DNA of 8,650 nucleotides, taken from assembly GCA_023430825.1 (NCBI GenBank), contig JAEYYL010000084.1:1-8650 (forward strand), in the 5' to 3' direction. The DNA comes from Verrucomicrobiota bacterium. GTDB lineage: Bacteria; Verrucomicrobiota; Verrucomicrobiia; Opitutales; Opitutaceae. Below the pieces are notes generated by a model. The model did not search any database, was not told where the DNA came from, and saw only the letters and a program-made list of their open reading frames with translations. The translations under genes and the position numbers were made by a program. Shown here one piece after another: positions 1-6,178 of this stretch. How positions within the stretch are numbered: the stretch's first letter is position 1; each line of letters opens with the position of its first letter.

Positions 1-3000
1 GCTCGGCGCGGCGTGGCCCGCGCTGGCGCTCGGGTTGCTGGGAGCGGCGTTATGGCTGCATCGCGCGCCCGGCCGGCCTCGGCTGGCGGTGGCGTGCGCG
101 GCGGCGGGGACGCTCCTGGCGGCGGGGCTGGTGGCGTTGGATGCGGCGCAAGGGCGGGTGAGCGCGTCGCAGCTGTTGTTTCAAGGAGGCGAAGCGCTGC
201 CGGAAGGCTTGGCGGGGCGGCGCATCGAGGGGGATACGGCGCTGATGTTGATCGCCGCCGGCGTGGCGCTGGCCGCGTTCGGTCGGAGCATGCGCCGCGC
301 GCGGCGCGGGGTTTCGACCTGGCTGATGATCGGCGTGCTGGCGATGAGTGCCGCCACCCTCGCGATGCACGCGCTGTCGGGGTTGACCGCCTACGCGCAA
401 CCGGTGCGGATCGGGCTGGCGGAGGCGCTGGCGCTGCTGCTCCTCGCTGCGGGAACGCTGTTGCTGCGCCCGGACAGCCGGCTGATGCGGATGCTGCTCG
501 CGCAGTCGTCGGCCGGGGCGTTGGCGCGGCGGTTGTTCTACGGGGTGACGCTGCTGCCGGCGGCGGTCATCGGGTTGACGCTGGTGTTGATGAGCTCGGG
601 CGCGATCGAGCCGAGGTATGCGCCGGTGTTTTTGCTGTCGGGGTTGATCGTGGCGGGGTTCGTGCACGCGATGCTCTCGGCGGAGACCGCGGTGGAGATC
701 GACGAGCGGCGGAAGGCGGCGGAGAGCGAGCACGAGCGGCTGAACGCGGTGCTCGAGCAGCAGGCGGCGCGGTTGCAGGAGCTGGTGGCCCGGCGCACGA
801 GCGAGTTGCGGACGCTGAGCGTGAACCTGCGCACGACCACGCGGGAGAACGCCCAGCTCGGGCTCGTCGCGCGCAACACGACCAACGGCGTCGTGATCAC
901 GGATGCGCAGGGCAATCTCGAGTGGGCGAACACGGCGTTCGAGCGCATGACGGGTTACACGCTGGCGGAGGTGAAGGGCCGCAAGCCCGGGCATTTTCTC
1001 CAGGGGCCGGACACCGATCCGGCGAGCATCGCGCAGCTGCGGCGCGCGGAGCAGACCGGCGAACGTTGCTACGTGGAGATCCTCAACTACACGAAGAGCC
1101 GGCATCCGTATTGGCAGATCGTGGACATGGAGCCGGTGCACGACGCGCGCGGGAAGCTGGTCAACTGGATCGCGATCCAGACGGATGTGACGGCGCACCG
1201 CCTGGCGGAGCAGCACTTGCGGGTGTTGAACGAGCGGCTGCAGCTCGCCACGCAATCCGCGGCGCTGGGCGTGTGGGAATGGGATGCCGCGAGCCAGAAG
1301 CACACGTGGGACGAGCGCACGCATGCGATCCACGGTTTAAAGCCGGGGGAGTTCGACGGGAGTTTCACGGCGTGGATGGCTTGCCTGCATCCCGACGACC
1401 GGCCGTTGGCGACCGCGCGATTCGAGCTGGTGCTCGCGGGCGGCAATTTTTACGACCAGGAGTTCCGCGTCACGCGCCACGCCGAGGGCGGCGTGCGCTA
1501 CGTCGAATCCCGCGCGATCGTGCAACGCGACGCGCAGGGCAAGCTGCTGCGCATCACCGGCACGAGCCGCGACATCACAGCGGAGCGGGAGAACGAGGAG
1601 CGGTTGCGGACGCTGACGGATCGCTGGCAGCTGGCCCTGCGCGCGTCGCGCTACGGCGTGTGGGACTGGGATCCCGCGACGGGCCGCGTGATCTGGGACG
1701 AGCGGATGTTCGACGTTTACGGGGCGAACCGCGACACGTTTGCCAACACGCACGAAGCGTGGCTCGCGCTGTTGCACCCGGATGACCAGCTGCGCGCGGA
1801 GCAGATCGAACAGGATGCGCTGCGTCTGGGCCGCGAGGAGTTCGACAACGAGTTTCGCATCATCCTGCCCGACGGTTTCGTGCGCTACATCGAGACGCAT
1901 GCGTATGTGCGGCGGGACGAGCACGGGCAGGCGGTCCGCGTGGTGGGCATGGATCGCGACATCACCGCGGAGAAGCAGACGCTCGAGGCGTTGCGCATGG
2001 CGGAGGAACGCTGGCAGCTCGCGGTCGAAGGCACCAACGACGGGGTGTGGGATTGGAACGTGCCGACGGGGGTGACGTATCACGACCAGCGCTGGTCGCA
2101 GATGCTCGGCTACGAGATCGGCGAGATTCCCGATACGATCGAGAGCTGGCGCAGCCTGATCCATCCGGACGACCTGCCCGGTTGTGTCGCAGCGACCGAC
2201 GATCATTTCGCGCGGCGCACGGCGCTGTATCACCACGAGTATCGGATGCGCACGCGGCCGGGGGACTGGAAGTGGATTCTCGACCGGGGCAAGGTCGTGA
2301 CGCGCGACGGGCAAGGCCGGCCGCTGCGCATGGTCGGCATGCACACCGACGTGACGGCGCGCAAGAACCTGGAGCAGCGTTTGCATCAGTTCGAGCAGCT
2401 CGCGACGCAGGTGAGCGAGCTGGCGCAGATCGGCGGCTGGGAGCTGGATCTGGATACGATGCAGCTCACCTGGTCGGAGCAGGTGCGGCGCATCCATGAA
2501 GTGGACCAGCACTACCGGCCCACGGTGCACTCCTCGATCGAGTTCTATGCGCCGGAGGCGCGCGACCTCATGTCGAGCGCGTTGAAGGCGGCGATGGCGC
2601 ACGGCCGCGATTACGACCTGGAGCTCTCGCTGATCACGGCCACGGGCCGGCGGATCTGGGTGCGTGCGCTGACGCGCGCGGAGTTCCGGGACAACAAGCC
2701 GGTGCGGTTGATCGGGGCGTTGCAGGACATCAGCAGCCGGCGCGACAGCGAGGAGGCGCGGCGCAAGCTGGAGTTTCAGCTTTTCCAGGCGCAGAAGATG
2801 GAGACGCTGGGCACGCTGGCCGGCGGCATCGCGCACGATTTCAACAATCTGCTCACGGGCATCATGGGTTACCAGGAGCTCGTGGCGGACACCCTGGGCG
2901 ACAATCTGACGGCGCAGGATTACCTGGCGCAGGCGCGGGGCGCGAGTTTGCGGGCGCGCGATCTGGTGGAACAGATCCTGACCTTCGGACGGCAGTCGCC

Positions 3001-3934
3001 CGACGACCAGCATGCGCCGCTGGACATGGGGCTCGTGATCGAGGAGGCGCGGCGGTTGTTGCGGGCGACGATCCCGGCGACGATCGCGATCGAGACCCAC
3101 ATCTCGCCGGAGTGCGGACCGGTGTTGGGCGATGCGACGCAGATTCACCAAGTGCTGTTGAATCTCGGCTCGAATGCGGCGCACGCGATGCACACGAAAG
3201 GCGGCGTGCTGTCCATCGGGCTGGTGCCGGTGGATCGCGAGAACGCGCGCAGTGCGACGTTGGCGACGCTGCCCGCGGGCGAGTATCTGCGGCTGACGGT
3301 GAGCGACAACGGCCACGGGATGGACGAGACGACGCTGCAGCGCATCTTCGATCCGTTTTTCACGACGAAGGAAGTGCGCGAAGGCACGGGGCTCGGGCTC
3401 GCGGTGGTGCACGGCATCGTGCGGGCGCATCGCGGGGCGATCGACGTCGAGAGCCGGATCGGGGGCGGATCGACGTTTCACATTTACCTGCCGACGGCGG
3501 CGAAGGACGCGGAGCAGGAGGAGGGCGCGGTGCTGCAGGCGCCGCGCGGGAATGGCGAAATCGTGTTCATCGTGGACGACGAGGACACGGTCGCGAGCTT
3601 CACGAAATTCGCGCTCGAGAACAAAGGCTACCGTGCGGCCACGGTGGATACAGCGGCGCAGTGCCTCGAGGCGTTGCGGGCCGATCCGACGGCGTGTGCG
3701 GTGCTGGTCACGGACCAGACGATGCCGGGGATGACGGGCACGGAGCTGGCGGGCAAGGTGCGGGAGTTCGCGCCGCAGATGCCGATCATCGTCATGTCCG
3801 GGTATTTCCTAAAAATCCCGCCCGAGGACATCGCGCAGATCGGCCACGTGGAGCTGCTCGGCAAGCCGTTCACGACCGACGAGCTGGCGTGGATGGTGCA
3901 CCGCGCGCTGCATCCCGAGGTGCCGGGGGTGTAG
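1..3934 (+). CDS. Membrane-bound hybrid sensor histidine kinase with five PAS domains and a C-terminal receiver (5' end outside window)
   Basis: Autophosphorylating sensor kinase with a fused receiver. The frame is open from base 2, and its first residues are hydrophobic, so the TTG at 35 is unlikely to be the start and the gene begins upstream. Residues below are counted from the codon at 35. About seven hydrophobic segments lie between 1 and 213. The stretch around 45-85 and the ALARRL motif near 162 resemble the membrane sensor module common in PAS kinases (inference). A charged coiled coil follows at about 220-275. PAS domains lie at about 275-388, 400-517, 530-646, 659-776 and 788-903; the second to fourth carry GVW(D/E)W near the start, HPDD in the middle and a DIT/DVT end. 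The HisKA H-box has His934 in GGIAHDFNN. The ATPase shows N1047, DNGHG (1091-1095), FDPFFTTK (1105-1112) and GTGLGL (1117-1122). The receiver has D1181/D1182, phospho-acceptor D1227, S1255 and K1277, so kinase and receiver look intact. No HPt or output domain is fused, so a separate phosphorelay partner is expected. Signal and target are unknown. It converges on the flagellar genes, and a functional link is not shown. Confidence 0.95.
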   Translation, partial: LGAAWPALALGLLGAALWLHRAPGRPRLAVACAAAGTLLAAGLVALDAAQGRVSASQLLFQGGEALPEGLAGRRIEGDTALMLIAAGVALAAFGRSMRRARRGVSTWLMIGVLAMSAATLAMHALSGLTAYAQPVRIGLAEALALLLLAAGTLLLRPDSRLMRMLLAQSSAGALARRLFYGVTLLPAAVIGLTLVLMSSGAIEPRYAPVFLLSGLIVAGFVHAMLSAETAVEIDERRKAAESEHERLNAVLEQQAARLQELVARRTSELRTLSVNLRTTTRENAQLGLVARNTTNGVVITDAQGNLEWANTAFERMTGYTLAEVKGRKPGHFLQGPDTDPASIAQLRRAEQTGERCYVEILNYTKSRHPYWQIVDMEPVHDARGKLVNWIAIQTDVTAHRLAEQHLRVLNERLQLATQSAALGVWEWDAASQKHTWDERTHAIHGLKPGEFDGSFTAWMACLHPDDRPLATARFELVLAGGNFYDQEFRVTRHAEGGVRYVESRAIVQRDAQGKLLRITGTSRDITAERENEERLRTLTDRWQLALRASRYGVWDWDPATGRVIWDERMFDVYGANRDTFANTHEAWLALLHPDDQLRAEQIEQDALRLGREEFDNEFRIILPDGFVRYIETHAYVRRDEHGQAVRVVGMDRDITAEKQTLEALRMAEERWQLAVEGTNDGVWDWNVPTGVTYHDQRWSQMLGYEIGEIPDTIESWRSLIHPDDLPGCVAATDDHFARRTALYHHEYRMRTRPGDWKWILDRGKVVTRDGQGRPLRMVGMHTDVTARKNLEQRLHQFEQLATQVSELAQIGGWELDLDTMQLTWSEQVRRIHEVDQHYRPTVHSSIEFYAPEARDLMSSALKAAMAHGRDYDLELSLITATGRRIWVRALTRAEFRDNKPVRLIGALQDISSRRDSEEARRKLEFQLFQAQKMETLGTLAGGIAHDFNNLLTGIMGYQELVADTLGDNLTAQDYLAQARGASLRARDLVEQILTFGRQSPDDQHAPLDMGLVIEEARRLLRATIPATIAIETHISPECGPVLGDATQIHQVLLNLGSNAAHAMHTKGGVLSIGLVPVDRENARSATLATLPAGEYLRLTVSDNGHGMDETTLQRIFDPFFTTKEVREGTGLGLAVVHGIVRAHRGAIDVESRIGGGSTFHIYLPTAAKDAEQEEGAVLQAPRGNGEIVFIVDDEDTVASFTKFALENKGYRAATVDTAAQCLEALRADPTACAVLVTDQTMPGMTGTELAGKVREFAPQMPIIVMSGYFLKIPPEDIAQIGHVELLGKPFTTDELAWMVHRALHPEVPGV

Positions 3935-3963
3935 CGCGGAGCTCTCTCCTTTACCCCGAAAGC

Positions 3964-3997
3964 AAAAGGGGCGGGTCGGAGCCCCGCCCTACTCTTT
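3964..3997. terminator. Bidirectional intrinsic terminator between convergent kinase and flagellin genes
   Basis: GGGCGGG at 3969-3975 pairs perfectly with CCCGCCC at 3983-3989 across a 7-nt loop. On the + strand the stem is followed by TACTCTTT, about 35 nt after the kinase stop. On the - strand it is followed by CTTTTGC, downstream of the flagellin gene. The T-rich tract on both sides suits a shared terminator for two converging genes. It could also be a copy of a dispersed intergenic palindrome; only one copy is visible here. Confidence 0.7.
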
Positions 3998-4032
3998 GGC
4001 CGACAGACTCGCGGAGGTTTTCGCCGGCGAGA

Positions 4033-4069
4033 TGAAATCGCGGCGCTCGAACGCGGCGAGGGCGCCGCG
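4033..4069 (-). terminator. GC-rich hairpin just downstream of the flagellin gene, possible first terminator
   Basis: CGCGGCGC plus TCG (4039-4049) pairs with CGA plus GCGCCGCG (4057-4059 and 4062-4069), with a 2-nt bulge at 4060-4061 and a 7-nt loop. That gives 11 base pairs. On the - strand it sits about 20 nt after the flagellin stop and is followed by ATTTCATC, a weak T tract. It may terminate or protect the flagellin mRNA ahead of the stronger hairpin at 3964-3997. Confidence 0.5.
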
Positions 4070-4088
4070 GCTCCATGAGCTAACCCGC

Positions 4089-4964
4089 TTAGCTCTGCAG
4101 GAGCTTCAGGACCGCCGAGGGACTCTGGTTCGCCTGGGCCAACATCGCGGTGCCGGATTGGACGAGGATGTTGTATTTGGCGTATTGCGTGGACTCCTTC
4201 GCGACGTCGACGTCGCGGATGCGCGAGATGGCGGAGGAAAGATTCTCGAATTCGACGCTGAGCGTGGTGGCGGCGAGTTCGAGGCGGGATTGCGAGGCGC
4301 CGAGTTTCGCGCGTTCGGAGGCGATCTGCTGAATGGCGCCGGTGATGTTGCCGATCGTGCCGGTGTCGGCGAGGCCGATGGTATAAACGCCGGAGGCGTT
4401 CTGCGAGATGAGCGCGGCGGTGGAACCGCTGCGGAGGTTCGACTCGCGGATGGTCATGTCCTGGCCGACGGCCTGGCCGATCGTGACGGTGAGACCGGCG
4501 CTGTTGGAACCGAAGAGCGTGATGCCGTTGAAGGCGCCGAGCGGCGTGGTGACGGCGGTGCCGCCGATCTCGGCGGTCGAGCCGCCGATGGTGGCGCGGA
4601 GCTGGTCCTGCAGCGCCCCGAACTCCTGCTGGTAAAGATCGATGTCGGTGGGGTTCTTGGTGACGTCCTTCGCGAGGATGGCGAGTTCGCTCATGCGCGA
4701 GAGGATCTTCGTCATGCCGCTCATGAAACCGTCCGCGGTCTGGATATAGGAGACGGCGTTCTGGACGTTGGTGGTCGCGGCCTGGACGCGTTTGTTCTGG
4801 GCGTCGAGCTTCTCGGAGACCGCAAGACCGGCGGCGTCATCGGACGGGTTGACGATCTTGGAACCGGACGAAAGCCGGGTCAACGAGCGGCCGAGCATTT
4901 CCTGACTCGCATTGAGCGAGCGGGCCGCCGCGATGGCTTGGATGTTGGTGTTGATGACGCTCAC
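4089..4964 (-). CDS. fliC: Flagellin, filament subunit
   Basis: Structural subunit of the flagellar filament, exported by the flagellar type III system and polymerised beyond FlgK/FlgL. The 291-residue protein is short for a flagellin. The N-terminal D0/D1 part starts MSVINTN and carries LSSGSKIVNPSDDAAGLAVS (31-50). The C-terminal part has SRIRDVDVAKE (247-257), NILVQSGTAMLAQANQ (265-280) and ends VLKLLQS. Only about 70 variable residues (roughly 130-200) lie between, so the surface domain is minimal. FNG (145-147) matches the conserved FNG of D1. Arg90, Leu94 and Glu114 match the numbering of the Salmonella FliC residues contacting TLR5. The start is GTG at 4962-4964, chosen because the universal flagellin N-terminus begins exactly there; no Shine-Dalgarno sequence precedes it. 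It lies downstream of csrA on the same strand but behind a terminator, and has its own sigma-54 promoter. The symbol follows general usage; hag would be equally apt. Confidence 0.97.
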   Translation of the reverse strand: MSVINTNIQAIAAARSLNASQEMLGRSLTRLSSGSKIVNPSDDAAGLAVSEKLDAQNKRVQAATTNVQNAVSYIQTADGFMSGMTKILSRMSELAILAKDVTKNPTDIDLYQQEFGALQDQLRATIGGSTAEIGGTAVTTPLGAFNGITLFGSNSAGLTVTIGQAVGQDMTIRESNLRSGSTAALISQNASGVYTIGLADTGTIGNITGAIQQIASERAKLGASQSRLELAATTLSVEFENLSSAISRIRDVDVAKESTQYAKYNILVQSGTAMLAQANQSPSAVLKLLQS

Positions 4965-5025
4965 GGGATGGATGATTTCGGCTGGCGGTTTGGACGTTTC
5001 GTTGGAGAAGGGCGCGGATAAGCGT
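4965..5025 (-). promoter_or_regulatory. Predicted flagellin 5' leader, G-poor, lacking Shine-Dalgarno and CsrA GGA motifs
   Basis: If transcription starts 12 nt past the -12 C of the sigma-54 element, +1 is an A at about 5025 and the leader is 61 nt. Read on the - strand it contains only about eight G and no GG dinucleotide, and is rich in C and A. It ends CATCCATCCC directly before the GTG start. There is therefore neither an AGGAG-like ribosome site nor a GGA core for CsrA. The start point is predicted from spacing, not observed. Confidence 0.55.
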
Positions 5026-5035
5026 GGCCGACTTA

Positions 5036-5052
5036 TGCAAGGGCCGTGCCAG
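5036..5052 (-). promoter_or_regulatory. Sigma-54 (RpoN) -24/-12 promoter for flagellin
   Basis: On the - strand the sequence reads CTGGCACG, then GCCC, then TTGCA. This matches the sigma-54 consensus YTGGCACG-N4-TTGCW at every position, and GG and GC are separated by exactly 10 nt as required. It lies about 70 nt upstream of the flagellin start and points toward it. Sigma-54 promoters need an AAA+ enhancer-binding activator; none is encoded in this window. Sigma-54 control of flagellin genes is known in other bacteria, for example Caulobacter. Confidence 0.88.
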
Positions 5053-5068
5053 CTCCCCTACTCGCCTC

Positions 5069-5093
5069 AGGCTGGTTACTTATGAATCAGCCC
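5069..5093. repeat. Dyad A upstream of the sigma-54 promoter, possible activator site
   Basis: On the + strand GGCTGGTT (5070-5077) faces AATCAGCC (5085-5092) around a 7-nt centre. Seven of eight positions are complementary and one is G/T. The core AGGCTGGTT recurs in dyad B. The centre lies roughly 55 bp upstream of the predicted start, close for a sigma-54 enhancer. The role is inferred only from symmetry, repetition and position. Confidence 0.35.
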
Positions 5094-5189
5094 TCTCTTC
5101 CGGGAAAAACTTGCCGAGGAGCTTTGGGCAGGAATTTCCGGCGTCCGGGCAGATGGATTGCGGGTGGACGCGGGAAAGGCGGGGGCGGC

Positions 5190-5229
5190 GCGGGGACGCC
5201 CTCCCCGCCGGTCCGGGATCGATCGGACC
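5190..5229. other. Two adjacent GC-rich hairpins in the csrA-flagellin gap
   Basis: GCGGGGA (5190-5196) pairs with TCCCCGC (5202-5208) over a 5-nt loop. Immediately beside it GGTCCG (5210-5215) pairs with CGGACC (5224-5229) over an 8-nt loop. Neither is followed by a clear T tract on the - strand. They lie between the csrA terminator and the flagellin promoter. No coding potential or recognised RNA family was seen here; the role is unknown. Confidence 0.4.
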
Positions 5230-5240
5230 CGATTCAATCG

Positions 5241-5256
5241 AGGCTGGTTTCAGCCC
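5241..5256. repeat. Dyad B, second copy of the AGGCTGGTT core
   Basis: AGGCTG (5241-5246) and CAGCCC (5251-5256) form a 5-bp dyad around GTTT. The nine bases AGGCTGGTT are identical to dyad A, 172 bp away, and both copies are closed by a CAGCCC arm. At about 220 bp upstream of the predicted flagellin start it is at a typical enhancer distance. It could equally be a simple RNA hairpin or a chance repeat in GC-rich DNA. Confidence 0.35.
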
Positions 5257-5300
5257 GGCGAGGTGGTGCGAAGGGGCTGGCGTCTCCAAACCATGGATAC

Positions 5301-5331
5301 ACAAAAACGCCCGCACCGGGCGGGGCGGGCG
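5301..5331 (-). terminator. Intrinsic terminator of the flgK-flgL-fliW-csrA unit
   Basis: On the - strand CGCCCGC (5331-5325) pairs with GCGGGCG (5314-5308) across a 10-nt loop, and the stem is followed at once by TTTTTGTG. It lies about 50 nt beyond the csrA stop. It separates csrA from the flagellin gene and explains why the latter has its own promoter. Confidence 0.8.
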
Positions 5332-5380
5332 AAGGCGGCGGGCCGCCGCGCAGCGGGATGACCAGGGCGGCGGATGGCGG

Positions 5381-5659
5381 CTACGGCTGGGCGGCGAAAG
5401 GCGCCTCGGTGGACGGCGACGGGGCCGCCTGTTTCTTCGGCAGGGGCAACGGCGGGAGGGAGCCCTGGCGGGGTCCGCGGACGGCGGCGGCCTGGTTGCT
5501 GGCCGCGATGTCACTCAGCACCTCTTTGCGGAAAATCGGGACATCGCGCGGTGCGGCGATGCCGATCTTAACAAAGTCTCCCTCGATGCGCGTGATGCGG
5601 ATCTCGATGGAGTCGCCGATGACGATCGCCTCATTTACTTTGCGTGAAAGGACGAGCAT
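5381..5659 (-). CDS. csrA: CsrA, RNA-binding translational regulator with extended C-terminal tail
   Basis: Dimeric protein that binds GGA-containing hairpins in mRNA leaders and usually blocks ribosome access. Residues 1-50 are a clear CsrA core: MLVLSRK start, IGD at 14-16, VKIGI at 30-34, AP at 36-37, and Arg44 in FRKEV, the position of the RNA-contacting Arg44 of Escherichia coli CsrA. Phe43 replaces the usual His. The protein is 92 residues against about 61 in E. coli and 74 in B. subtilis; the extra part is a tail rich in Pro, Ala, Ser and Gln. Asn55 aligns without gaps to Asn55 of B. subtilis CsrA. The ATG at 5657-5659 is 12 nt after the fliW stop, so the two are probably translated from one mRNA; no Shine-Dalgarno sequence is visible. 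Adjacent fliW and flagellin point to the flagellin-homeostasis version of CsrA. Confidence 0.95.
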   Translation of the reverse strand: MLVLSRKVNEAIVIGDSIEIRITRIEGDFVKIGIAAPRDVPIFRKEVLSDIAASNQAAAVRGPRQGSLPPLPLPKKQAAPSPSTEAPFAAQP

Positions 5660-5671
5660 GGCGGGTGTGGT

Positions 5672-6151
5672 TCAAGCGGTGCGCGCGTAAGCGTGGGCGG
5701 AGGAGGAAGAGTGATCGACGAGCGGATGGTGCGCACTGTAGCGCGAGTAGTTCGAAATTACGAGCTGCCGGCCGATGCGCGAGCGCCGATTTACGATCAG
5801 CGGGCCGACGAGGTTGACGGAGGCGTCGACCGGCTGCTGCTGGCGCAGCGTAACGATGTTGAGGATCATCGCTTGCGACGGCTCCTCGAGTTTGAGCTGC
5901 GCGGCGTCCTCGTCGAAAATTTCCAGCTCGTAGTCGGCGATGATGCCGCCCGGTTCCATGACGATGAAGTGAACGGGGTCGAGATTGGCGGGGCCGTGCA
6001 GGCGCATCCACAGGAACGGGAGGTGATCCGGCATGTAGAGGAGTTCGGCGCGGGTGTATTGGGAGAACCCGATCAGGCCGTGCGGCAGGATGAGCTCGTT
6101 GGCGGCGGGTGCGCCGAAATCGATCGGGGTGACGTCGGGAATGACTTTCAT
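5672..6151 (-). CDS. fliW: FliW, flagellar assembly factor and CsrA antagonist
   Basis: In B. subtilis FliW binds either flagellin or CsrA. When flagellin is secreted, FliW is freed to bind CsrA and relieve repression of flagellin translation. The 159-residue product shows the family pattern: LPHGLIGF (22-29), PFLWMR (45-50), VHFIVMEP (60-67), Tyr74, VNLVGPLIVN (112-121), IGRQLVISN (126-134) and HHPL (141-144). The C-terminus adds about 15 residues rich in Ser, His and Ala. The ATG at 6149-6151 follows the flgL stop by 27 nt and csrA begins 12 nt after its own stop, so it sits inside the flgK-csrA unit. Bases before the ATG are pyrimidine-rich (CGCCTTCCC), with no Shine-Dalgarno sequence. It acts in the cytoplasm. 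Confidence 0.93.
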   Translation of the reverse strand: MKVIPDVTPIDFGAPAANELILPHGLIGFSQYTRAELLYMPDHLPFLWMRLHGPANLDPVHFIVMEPGGIIADYELEIFDEDAAQLKLEEPSQAMILNIVTLRQQQPVDASVNLVGPLIVNRRSRIGRQLVISNYSRYSAHHPLVDHSSSSAHAYARTA

Positions 6152-6178
6152 GGGAAGGCGGCGGAGGTGGCGGACGGT

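Noticed and set aside
860..1198. Blue-light LOV photoreceptor call for the first PAS domain
   Set aside because: The photoactive cysteine is missing from the GRxCRFLQ-like motif, so light sensing by adduct formation is not supported.
13..1785. Long + strand open frame of 590 codons overlapping the kinase
   Set aside because: It is an alternative frame of the kinase gene, with low-complexity Arg/Ala/Gly translation and no recognisable domain. The kinase frame carries complete motifs.
1337..3481. Long - strand open frame of 714 codons opposite the kinase
   Set aside because: It is antisense to clear PAS and kinase domains and is rich in Arg, His and Pro as expected of a GC-rich shadow frame.
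3996..5021. + strand open frame opposite flagellin
   Set aside because: It is the antisense of a certain flagellin gene, with repetitive Gly/Asp/Ala translation and no domain.
4965..5100. Sigma-28 flagellin promoter
   Set aside because: No TAAA-N15-GCCGATAA-like pair was found, whereas the sigma-54 element is perfect.
5230..5300. Riboswitch (for example cyclic di-GMP type) upstream of flagellin
   Set aside because: Only short hairpins are present; the conserved bases of known classes were not found, and the predicted start lies downstream of this region.
5024..5690. Several overlapping frames in the csrA-flagellin gap on both strands
   Set aside because: They cross the csrA terminator and hairpins, overlap csrA, and translate to Arg/Gly/Pro-rich sequence without family features.
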